Source: JBDSZL01 sp039925145 (GTDB taxonomy: Bacteria; Acidobacteriota; Vicinamibacteria; Vicinamibacterales; SCN-69-37). Taken from it: a stretch of 64,000 nt of DNA. The notes below the pieces were generated by a model, which made no database searches, had not been told where the DNA came from, and worked only from the letters and a program-made list of their open reading frames with translations. The translations under genes were made by a program, and so were the position numbers. This document shows positions 1 through 6,895 of this stretch, one piece after another (positions within the stretch are counted from its first letter, which is position 1; each line of letters opens with the position of its first letter). The DNA is taken from NCBI GenBank assembly GCA_039925145.1, contig JBDSZL010000022.1, forward strand, positions 15,958 to 79,957, given 5' to 3'.

Positions 1-1209
1 GGCGGCGGAATGGCCGTTGTAGAGGATGTCTCCCGATTGCGGCCGGTAGAGTCCCACGAGCAGCTTTACCAGCGTGGTCTTGCCGGCGCCAGACGGACCG
101 ACGAATGCCACGGTGTTGCCGCGGTTCACCGAAAAGGAGATGTCGGTGAGCGCGGGCGACGAAGCGGACTGGTGCTGAAAGCTCACGTGATCGAAGGCGA
201 GCTGTCGCAATTCGTGAAGCGGCCGCGGATTGACAGGCTTGGGCTCCTTCGGCATATCGAGGATGTCGGCGAAGTTCTTGAGCGACACCTCAGCCTCGCG
301 GTACACGTTGATCACGTTGCCCAGTTCCTGCAGGGGCCCGAAGATGAAGAACGAGTAGATGAACAGCGAGAAGAACTGCCCGACGGTAATGGCTTGCGTG
401 AAGATCAGGTACAGCATCAGAAAAAGAATGCTCGTACGCAGGAGGTTCACCGCGGTGCCCTGCACGAAACTGAGACTCCGGATGTAGCGGACCTTCTTGA
501 GCTCGAGCTGCAGAATCTTGTTGGTGGTGGCGTTCAGCCGCGCGATCTCCTGCTGTGCAAGTCCCAGGCTTTTGACGAGCTCGATGTTCCTCAGCGACTC
601 GGTCGTCGATCCAGCCAGCGCGGTCGTCTCGGCGACAATCACCTTTTGAATGGTCTTGATCTTCTTGCTGAGCAGGGAGCTGAGCACGCCGAGGACCGGC
701 ACCGTCGCGAAGTACACGGGCGCAATCAGCCAGTGCGCGCTGAAGGCATAGACCATCACGAAGATGATGCCGACGAGCGAGGTAAACAGCAGATTGATCG
801 AGATGTTGATGAGCTTCTCGACGTCGGTCCGCACCTTCTGCAGCTTGCCGAGTGTCTCGCCGCTGCGCTGGTCCTCGAAGACCGAGTAGGGCAGCTCGAG
901 CGAGTGCCTGACGCCGTCGGCGTAGATTTGCGCGCCCAGCCGCTGTGTGATCACGTTGATGAAGTAATCCTGGAAGTTCTTCGCGACACGAGAGATGAAC
1001 GCCACGCCCACCGCGGCGCCGAGCAGGAGACTGACGCCACGAAAGAACCCGGCGGTCGAGTACTCCTTGTACCTCGTGGCGTACTCGTCGATCACGTGCC
1101 GGAAGATGAGCGGGTCCAGCAACGAGAAGATCTGGTTGATCGCCGCGAGCCCGAGCGCAAGCGCCAGGAGCCCCCAGTAGTTTCGAAGATAGGAGTAGAG
1201 CAGTTTCAT
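1..1209 (-). CDS. ABC exporter, fused permease-ATPase (MsbA/BmrA type), truncated by the window edge
   Basis: The reading frame opens at an ATG whose complement is at 1207-1209 and stays open to base 1, giving 403 residues; the rest of the ATPase lies outside. The first ~300 residues are an ABC transporter type-1 membrane domain, with hydrophobic helices such as LLALALGLAAINQIF near the start and LLFTSLVGIIFVMVYAF in the middle. The nucleotide-binding domain follows, with Walker A GPSGAGKTT about 30 residues before the edge; the signature and Walker B motifs are cut off. Such half-transporters act as dimers in the inner membrane, exporting lipids, drugs or peptides. Substrate cannot be read from this sequence. 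It is divergent from dapC, with about 90 bp between the two starts. Confidence 0.88.
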   Translation of the reverse strand, partial: MKLLYSYLRNYWGLLALALGLAAINQIFSLLDPLIFRHVIDEYATRYKEYSTAGFFRGVSLLLGAAVGVAFISRVAKNFQDYFINVITQRLGAQIYADGVRHSLELPYSVFEDQRSGETLGKLQKVRTDVEKLINISINLLFTSLVGIIFVMVYAFSAHWLIAPVYFATVPVLGVLSSLLSKKIKTIQKVIVAETTALAGSTTESLRNIELVKSLGLAQQEIARLNATTNKILQLELKKVRYIRSLSFVQGTAVNLLRTSILFLMLYLIFTQAITVGQFFSLFIYSFFIFGPLQELGNVINVYREAEVSLKNFADILDMPKEPKPVNPRPLHELRQLAFDHVSFQHQSASSPALTDISFSVNRGNTVAFVGPSGAGKTTLVKLLVGLYRPQSGDILYNGHSAA

Positions 1210-1300
1210 GAGTGATCCCGGAACGACGACGCTTCGCATTGTAGCTGCGTCACGGCCGGGCACCCGGACACAGTAGGATCTGCCCGATGGAGTCGTCGTC

Positions 1301-2515
1301 TTGAACCCACGCCTGGCGTTGCTGCAGCCCTATCCATTCGCGAGGCTACGAGCCCTGTTCGATGGCATCACGCCGCCAGGGCTCTCGCCCATCCGGCTGT
1401 CGATTGGCGAGCCGCAGCATGCGACGCCTCACGTCGTGATGCAGGCGCTCGCCGATCACGTGGATGGCCTGGCCGTCTATCCCACAACGCCGGGGTTGCC
1501 GGAGTTACGCGAGACCATCGCCGCCTGGTTACGGCGACGCTACGCGCTACCGGCGCTCTGCGCCGACACTCAAGTGCTTCCGGTAAACGGGAGCCGCGAA
1601 GCCCTCTTTGCCTTTGCGCAGGCCGCCGTCGACAGTTCAGCCAGCGACTCACACGAGCAGCGCGACGCCGGCCGCCCACTCGTCGTGTGTCCCAACCCCT
1701 TCTACCAGATCTACGAAGGCGCGGCGATCCTGGCGGGAGCGGAGACCGCCTTCCTGAATCAGACCGCTGAGACTGAGTTCGCTCTGGACTTCGACAGCCT
1801 TTCGGCTGCCGACTGGTCGCGCGTGCAGCTTGTCTATGTGTGTTCGCCAGCCAACCCGACGGGCAAGGTGACCACCCTGGCGGAATGGCAGACGCTCTTC
1901 GAGCTGGCCGACCGCCACCAGTTCGCCATTGCCTCCGACGAATGCTACGGCGAGATCTATCCGGAAGACGGCGCCCCACCGCTTGGCGCGCTCGAAGCCG
2001 CGGTGCGGCTCGGGCGTCACGACTTCAGGCGGTTGGTGGTCTTTGGCAGTCTCTCGAAGCGATCGAACGTGCCCGGACTTCGCTCGGGCTACGTCGCCGG
2101 CGACGCGTCGCTGCTCGAGCCGTTTCTGCTGTACCGCACGTATCATGGGTGCGCCATGAGCCTGACGGTGCAGCACGCGAGCATTGCGGCCTGGCGCGAC
2201 GAAGCCCACGTGCAGGACAATCGCGTCCAATACGCGGCCAAGTTCAGCGCGGTCCGGCCGCTGCTTGATCCAGTGTTGGACGTGCGACTGCCCGAGGCCG
2301 GGTTCTACCTCTGGGCCGGGGTGCCGGGTGGTGACGATGAGCGGTGTGCGAGAGAGCTGTTCGCCGGCGCTCACGTGACCGTTTTGCCCGGCTCGTATCT
2401 CGGCAGAGAAGCGCACGGCCGAAATCCGGGTCGGGGTTACATCCGGATTGCGCTCGTCCCGGAGATCGAGCAGTGTGTCGAGGCCGCTCGCCGGATCGCG
2501 CGCCTGTATCGTTGA
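1301..2515 (+). CDS. dapC: Succinyldiaminopimelate aminotransferase (class I/II PLP aminotransferase)
   Basis: A 404-residue fold-type I aminotransferase. Visible motifs are the ANPTGK loop, ASDECYGEIY (cofactor-binding Asp/Tyr region) and GSLSKRSNVPGLR, which holds the PLP-binding lysine and matches the DapC pattern. DapC transfers an amino group from glutamate to N-succinyl-2-amino-6-oxopimelate in lysine and peptidoglycan precursor synthesis. dapD and dapE follow directly on the same strand, which settles the substrate more firmly than the fold alone would. The start is TTG at 1301, with GGAG 8 bases upstream; the nearby ATG at 1287 runs into a stop after five codons. First gene of an apparent dapC-dapD-dapE operon. 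Confidence 0.9.
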   Translation: MNPRLALLQPYPFARLRALFDGITPPGLSPIRLSIGEPQHATPHVVMQALADHVDGLAVYPTTPGLPELRETIAAWLRRRYALPALCADTQVLPVNGSREALFAFAQAAVDSSASDSHEQRDAGRPLVVCPNPFYQIYEGAAILAGAETAFLNQTAETEFALDFDSLSAADWSRVQLVYVCSPANPTGKVTTLAEWQTLFELADRHQFAIASDECYGEIYPEDGAPPLGALEAAVRLGRHDFRRLVVFGSLSKRSNVPGLRSGYVAGDASLLEPFLLYRTYHGCAMSLTVQHASIAAWRDEAHVQDNRVQYAAKFSAVRPLLDPVLDVRLPEAGFYLWAGVPGGDDERCARELFAGAHVTVLPGSYLGREAHGRNPGRGYIRIALVPEIEQCVEAARRIARLYR

Positions 2516-2530
2516 GCAGGAGAAATCGGA

Positions 2531-3355
2531 ATGCACACAGACGCGCTTGAGTCCGTTATTGACGCGGCGTTCGATCGCCGCGCCGACATCACGCCCGCCA
2601 GCGCGCCGGCAGATCTGTCGGCGGCTATCGACGAGGTCATCGACGGCCTCAACGCCGGTCGACTCCGCGTCGCGGAGAAGATTGACGGGTCCTGGGTCAC
2701 GCACCAATGGATCAAAAAGGCGGTGCTGCTCTACTTCCGCACCCACGACAACCGCGTGATGCACGGAGACGCGACACGCTATTTCGACAAAGTGCCGACC
2801 CGGTTCGACGGGTATACCGACGCCCAGTTCCGCGCCGGCGGCTTTCGCGTGGTGCCGCCGGCCGTTGCCCGCACCGGCAGCTATATCGGCCGCAACGTGA
2901 TCCTGATGCCGTCGTTCGTGAACATCGGTGCCTACGTGGACGAGGGCACGATGGTGGATACGTGGGTCACGGTCGGATCCTGCGCGCAGATTGGCAAGAA
3001 CGTGCACCTCTCCGGCGGTGTCGGCATCGGCGGGGTGCTCGAACCCCTGCAGGCGAACCCCACCATCATCGAAGATCACTGTTTCATCGGCGCTCGCTCC
3101 GAAATCGTCGAAGGCGTCGTTGTCGAAGCGCACTCGGTCATCGCGATGGGCGTGTATATCAGTCAGAGCACGAAGATTTACGATCGCGCGACCGGACAGG
3201 TGCACTACGGACGTGTGCCGGCCGGATCGGTGGTCGTCTCCGGCAGCCTCCCCGCAGCCGATGGCAGCCACTCGCTCTACTGCGCGGTCATCGTCAAGCG
3301 CGTCGACGCACAGACGCGGGCCAAGACGTCGATCAACGATCTCCTGCGAGCCTGA
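2531..3355 (+). CDS. dapD: 2,3,4,5-tetrahydropyridine-2,6-dicarboxylate N-succinyltransferase
   Basis: A 274-residue protein, the usual length for DapD. The second half shows hexapeptide-repeat (left-handed beta-helix) spacing, with V/I-G-x-x-V patterns such as IGRNVILMPSFVNIGAYVDEG, GIGGVLEP and VVEGVV-like turns. It transfers succinyl from succinyl-CoA to tetrahydrodipicolinate, making the product that DapC then aminates. The ATG follows dapC by 15 bases and has AGGAG about 10 bases upstream. The neighbouring dapC and dapE confirm the succinylase branch rather than the acetylase or aminotransferase branch of diaminopimelate synthesis. Confidence 0.95.
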   Translation: MHTDALESVIDAAFDRRADITPASAPADLSAAIDEVIDGLNAGRLRVAEKIDGSWVTHQWIKKAVLLYFRTHDNRVMHGDATRYFDKVPTRFDGYTDAQFRAGGFRVVPPAVARTGSYIGRNVILMPSFVNIGAYVDEGTMVDTWVTVGSCAQIGKNVHLSGGVGIGGVLEPLQANPTIIEDHCFIGARSEIVEGVVVEAHSVIAMGVYISQSTKIYDRATGQVHYGRVPAGSVVVSGSLPAADGSHSLYCAVIVKRVDAQTRAKTSINDLLRA

Positions 3356-3378
3356 GACGACGGGAGCCAGCCAAGCCC

Positions 3379-4539
3379 ATGTCCTCACCCTCAGACGAGA
3401 TCCACCGGTCGACGCTCGAGTTGGCGCGCAATCTGATCGCCCGCGCGTCGTTGACACCGGCCGATGCGGGGTGCATCGACGTGATTGCCGAACGGCTGCA
3501 GCGAACGGGGTTTGCGTGCGAGCGGATCGATCGGGGTGGCGTGAGCAACCTCTGGGCTCGCCGCGGTGATGCGCGTCCGCTTGTCTGCTTTGCGGGACAC
3601 GTTGACGTGGTGCCGCCGGGGCCGGCGTCGGAATGGGTCAGCGATCCGTTCGCGCCCACCGAGCGCGACGGCTATCTCTACGGCCGCGGCACGGCGGACA
3701 TGAAGACACCGCTTGCGGCGTCGATCACCGCGATCGAGCGGCTGGTCCGCGGCGGCGACTCGCCCCCGGGATCGATCGGGCTCATCGTCACCTCCGATGA
3801 AGAGGGGGCGGCCACGGACGGGACTGTGGCGGTGGTCGAGTGGCTCCGCGCCCGTGGGGAGCGTATCGATCAGTGCATCCTCACTGAGCCGACCTCGTCT
3901 GAGCGGCTGGGGGACACCATCAAGAACGGCCGTCGCGGATCCCTGAGCGGTCGGTTGACTGTGAAGGGCGTGCAAGGACACATCGCATATCCGCACCTGG
4001 CGCGAAATCCCATTCACCTGGCCCTGCCGGCGCTCACCGAGCTCATGGGCATGGAGTGGGATCGAGGCGACGCGTCATTTGAGCCCACCAGCTTTCAGGT
4101 GTCGAACATTCACGCGGGGACTGGGGCCGGCAACGTGATTCCGTCGGTGCTCGGGGCCGATTTCAACTTCCGGTTCGCGCCGACGTCCTCCGAGGCGTCA
4201 CTCGCGTCAGGCGTGGCCGCTGTCCTCGAGAAGTTTGGCCTGGAGTACGAGCTGTCCTGGACGCTGTCGGGCGCCCCGTTCATCACTCGCGTCGGGCGCC
4301 TGGTGGATCTACTGGCGCGCGCCGTTCGCGAGGTGACCGGCGTCGAGCCCGCGTTGTCGACCGGCGGCGGCACATCAGACGGCCGGTTCCTGGCGGCCGT
4401 GGCCGACGAGGTGGTGGAGTTCGGGCCGGTGAACGAGTCGATCCACAAGGCCAACGAGCGGATCAGTCTTGCCGATCTCGCGCCACTGTCGGCTATCTAC
4501 GAGCGGGCATTGGGCCTTCTATTGGCAACTTCCACCTGA
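3379..4539 (+). CDS. dapE: Succinyl-diaminopimelate desuccinylase (M20 metallopeptidase)
   Basis: I use ATG 3379; the frame is open further upstream only as a shadow of dapD. The 386-residue product has the M20 zinc-enzyme motifs in order: FAGHVDVVPPGP (first metal His and Asp), GRGTADMK (bridging Asp), SDEEG (catalytic Glu and metal Glu) and, near the C-terminus, FGPVNESIHKANE (metal His). It removes succinate from N-succinyl-LL-diaminopimelate, releasing LL-DAP. Third gene of the dap cluster, 23 bases after dapD. Confidence 0.95.
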   Translation: MSSPSDEIHRSTLELARNLIARASLTPADAGCIDVIAERLQRTGFACERIDRGGVSNLWARRGDARPLVCFAGHVDVVPPGPASEWVSDPFAPTERDGYLYGRGTADMKTPLAASITAIERLVRGGDSPPGSIGLIVTSDEEGAATDGTVAVVEWLRARGERIDQCILTEPTSSERLGDTIKNGRRGSLSGRLTVKGVQGHIAYPHLARNPIHLALPALTELMGMEWDRGDASFEPTSFQVSNIHAGTGAGNVIPSVLGADFNFRFAPTSSEASLASGVAAVLEKFGLEYELSWTLSGAPFITRVGRLVDLLARAVREVTGVEPALSTGGGTSDGRFLAAVADEVVEFGPVNESIHKANERISLADLAPLSAIYERALGLLLATST

Positions 4540-4653
4540 GGCTTCCCCTCGGGTGTACCATGGGCGACCAATCACACGGAGTCTCGTTGCGAGCTGCGCC
4601 CAGGCGCGGTGTCGCTGCATTGGCTTCTGTCTCTTGACCCTGAGGAGAATTAC

Positions 4654-5118
4654 ATGGCCGACCCAGCCGGCAGCACGTCGAACGGCGCCCCCGCAAAGGA
4701 CCTGATCTCGTTTCTGGACGAATACCTGGTGCGGAAGGCGCCGTTCCAGATTCCCCCAGGCGGCAAGGAATGGATCGTGAAGTACGGGCCCTGGATTACC
4801 GTCGTCCTGCTGATCCTGTTCTTGCCCGCGCTGCTGTTCGTGCTCGGTGTCGGCACTGTGCTCGTGCCGTTTGGGGGGCCGGCCTACGCGGCGAGCTTCG
4901 GGCTGGCGACCATTCTGCTCATCGTGCAAATCGGCATGATGGTCATGGCGTTGCCCGGTCTGTTTGCGCGCAAGAAGTCGGGGTGGACGCTGCTGTTCTA
5001 TGCGCAGCTGGTCGGGCTTGTCGTGTCACTGGCGAGCGGCAACATCATCGGTGCGCTGATTGGCGCGGTGATCGGCCTCTACATCCTGTTTCAGGTTCGA
5101 ACGCTGTACGTGAACTGA
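4654..5118 (+). CDS. Small multi-pass membrane protein of unknown function
   Basis: I choose ATG 4654 because GAGGAG lies about 6 bases upstream; an in-frame upstream start at 4609 has no such site. The 154-residue product begins with a ~45-residue hydrophilic segment (MADPAGSTSNGAPAKDLISF) and then has about four hydrophobic segments: TVVLLILFLPALLFVLGVG, SFGLATILLIVQIGMMVMA, LLFYAQLVGLVVSLAS and IIGALIGAVIGLYILFQV. I do not recognise the family. It follows dapE by 114 bp on the same strand and ends 25 bp before the convergent EVE gene. Confidence 0.75.
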   Translation: MADPAGSTSNGAPAKDLISFLDEYLVRKAPFQIPPGGKEWIVKYGPWITVVLLILFLPALLFVLGVGTVLVPFGGPAYAASFGLATILLIVQIGMMVMALPGLFARKKSGWTLLFYAQLVGLVVSLASGNIIGALIGAVIGLYILFQVRTLYVN

Positions 5119-5143
5119 CCGCCGATGCGCCGGCGCGCAGGTT

Positions 5144-5608
5144 TCACACCTTGCGGCCGGCCATCGCCAGCACCTTCTTGTAGTGGGGGGCACTCACCGG
5201 CTGCACGGATAACCGCATGCCCCTCGCCAGGAGCAACATGCCATCGAGGGCGGGCTCCGCGCGCAATCGGTCGAGTGGCAGGAGCGCCGGGAACGTCTCG
5301 GCGTACTCCACCTCGGCGCAGTCCCATCGCGGCTGGGCCCGCGTCGACTTCGCGTCGTAATAGTCGCTCTTGGGATCGAACTGCGTAGGATCGACGACGC
5401 CTGTGCGCACGACCTCTGCCAGACCCGCCACGCCTGGCGGCGCGGCATTCGAGTGATAGAACAACACGCGATCGCCAGGCTGCATGTCGCGCATGTGGTT
5501 GCGCGCCTGGTAGTTGCGCACGCCAGTCCAAGCCGCGCGCTTGACGCGCTTCAGATCGTCGATGCTGAAGTCCTCGGGCTCCGACTTGATCAACCAGTAC
5601 TTCGCCAT
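5144..5608 (-). CDS. EVE domain-containing protein
   Basis: A 154-residue protein made of one EVE domain (thymocyte nuclear protein 1 / PUA-like fold). It starts with MAKYWLIKSEPEDFSIDDL, the family's opening, and continues with WTGVRNYQARNHMRDMQPGD and VLFYHSN, the conserved core around the binding pocket. EVE domains bind modified bases in DNA or RNA. Stand-alone housekeeping-type copies like this one have no firmly assigned role. A hairpin repeat array begins 11 bases upstream of its start. Confidence 0.92.
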   Translation of the reverse strand: MAKYWLIKSEPEDFSIDDLKRVKRAAWTGVRNYQARNHMRDMQPGDRVLFYHSNAAPPGVAGLAEVVRTGVVDPTQFDPKSDYYDAKSTRAQPRWDCAEVEYAETFPALLPLDRLRAEPALDGMLLLARGMRLSVQPVSAPHYKKVLAMAGRKV

Positions 5609-5619
5609 GGCAACAGTCT

Positions 5620-5772
5620 AAGAGACCGGGTCTCCGTCAGGTGCACTTCAAAGGAGACCCGGTCTCTTCTGTCTGCGACTCCGACGCCCTTCTAAGGAGA
5701 CCCGGTCTCTTCTGTCGGCGATTAGGAGACCGGGTCTCCGTCAGGTGCACTTCAAAGGAGACCCGGTCTCCT
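5620..5772. repeat. Cluster of three GGAGACCGGGTCTCC-type hairpin repeats
   Basis: Two nearly identical 49-bp units, 5620-5668 and 5724-5772, each have a 16-bp left arm (AAGAGACCGGGTCTCC or AGGAGACCGGGTCTCC), the same 17-base loop GTCAGGTGCACTTCAAA, and a right arm that is the reverse complement of the left, apart from the outermost base pairs, which vary together. Between them is a lone half-unit at 5696-5711. Each arm is itself almost palindromic. The cluster lies between the start of the EVE gene and the stop of the AttH-like gene. Related copies are at 10199-10247 and at both ends of 35088-35267. The arrangement resembles REP/BIME elements. Confidence 0.95.
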
Positions 5773-5779
5773 CTCTTGC

Positions 5780-6895
5780 TCACCGCAGCACGGTCCCCAT
5801 CGACGGGCCTGCATAGCCGGTCATCTCCAGATAGCCTCGGCCCTGAACTGGCCGGCTATGACTCTGGCCGGTGACATCGATGGCGCCTTCCCAGTAGGTC
5901 ACGCCGGTCGAGCCTTCGGTGTGCAGTTCCTGATCGTCGACCGCCGCGGTCACGATGAGATCCAGACCCGCCGAAGGCACGCTCACCTGCCAGCTCACAG
6001 GGTATCGGGCGCCGCTGACCGGCGACCGCCAGGTGCGACCGGCGCGCGGTTGCAAGTGGAAGGTGCCGGCATTCAACGTGTGCAGGCCGGAGCCGGCATC
6101 CACGAGTGTGCCACTCGAATGCGGGTCGATCGATCCGTCCGTACGCCTGAGCTGAAACAGCATCAGGTCGCGGCCATCCTCGAGTTGAATCGAGAACCAG
6201 TCCCAGCCGACCTGCTGCGCTTCGAGGAAGCTCGTGCCGAACTCGTGATCCATCCAGCTCAGGCCTGTCACCGCCAGCTTTCGACCGTCGATCGTGATGG
6301 CGCCGCGCGTTGGCATGCGGGTGAGCGAGTAGTACAGAGACGCGTTGCCAGCCGCCGATCCCTTGCTGCTGAATCCCCGCTCGCCGTGCAGAACGACGGG
6401 GCGGTCCTCCGCAAGCGATAGATCGATGCCGAATTCCGCCGTCGACGCGCTGAGGCGATGCCGCCCCTGCGAATCGATCGTGGCTTCCCAGTCGTCGTTC
6501 CAGACGCGGTACCGGTCCACTGTCGCGCCGGCCCATCCGGGCCCTGCCCGGTTCATGCGGTCGGTGAAGTGGTAGCGCCTGCCTGACACGTCAGTCAGCG
6601 CCACGTGCGTCATGAACAGATCGCGGACCGCCCACGCCGACCGGTTGGCTGGGGCCGGATCGAGCCCCACACGAAAGAATGTGAGCTGATAGCCGAAGCG
6701 ATGCGCGTCGGCCGCCTCGACGTTCCCGGTGTAATACCACCACTCGAGTTTGTACTCCGGGTGACTCGCATGATCGGCCGGCAGCTTGATGGTGCGGCCC
6801 ACGACAGCAGCTTTCCATCCTGGACTCGGACTCTGGGCCGAAGCGGCAAGCATTGCTGCCAGCACCATCGTCGCCGCGATTCCCGCTTGCCTCAT
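5780..6895 (-). CDS. Secreted AttH/CrtC-like (lipocalin-like) protein
   Basis: From ATG 6895 the product is 371 residues with a signal peptide (MRQAGIAATMVLAAMLAASA). The EWWYYTGN motif and later GLSWMDHEFG and WDWFSIQLEDGRDLMLFQL are typical of the AttH/CrtC hydrolase-like superfamily, which pairs two lipocalin-like beta-barrel domains. CrtC hydrates carotenoids; AttH has no known reaction. The ATG overlaps the permease stop as ATGA, so the two are translationally coupled. An ATPase-permease-AttH set matches the attEFGH layout of other bacteria, which argues for a role with the exporter and against a free-standing carotenoid hydratase. Confidence 0.85.
   Translation of the reverse strand: MRQAGIAATMVLAAMLAASAQSPSPGWKAAVVGRTIKLPADHASHPEYKLEWWYYTGNVEAADAHRFGYQLTFFRVGLDPAPANRSAWAVRDLFMTHVALTDVSGRRYHFTDRMNRAGPGWAGATVDRYRVWNDDWEATIDSQGRHRLSASTAEFGIDLSLAEDRPVVLHGERGFSSKGSAAGNASLYYSLTRMPTRGAITIDGRKLAVTGLSWMDHEFGTSFLEAQQVGWDWFSIQLEDGRDLMLFQLRRTDGSIDPHSSGTLVDAGSGLHTLNAGTFHLQPRAGRTWRSPVSGARYPVSWQVSVPSAGLDLIVTAAVDDQELHTEGSTGVTYWEGAIDVTGQSHSRPVQGRGYLEMTGYAGPSMGTVLR

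Noticed and set aside
10..1215. 401-residue plus-strand frame at the left edge
   Set aside because: It is the antisense of a clear ABC exporter; its composition (rich in His, Arg, Glu, Asp) is that of a shadow frame.
1649..3457. 602-residue minus-strand frame across dapC and dapD
   Set aside because: Antisense to two well-supported genes; no family motif or ribosome site.
5144..5608. EVE protein as part of a modified-DNA restriction system
   Set aside because: No nuclease or helicase is fused or adjacent; it stands alone near housekeeping genes.
5620..5772. CRISPR array
   Set aside because: Only two full units with palindromic arms; the loop is identical rather than unique as spacers would be, and there are no cas genes.
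5620..5772. Simple Rho-independent terminators for the AttH-like operon
   Set aside because: No T-runs follow, and another copy at 10199-10247 lies between divergent genes where no terminator is expected.
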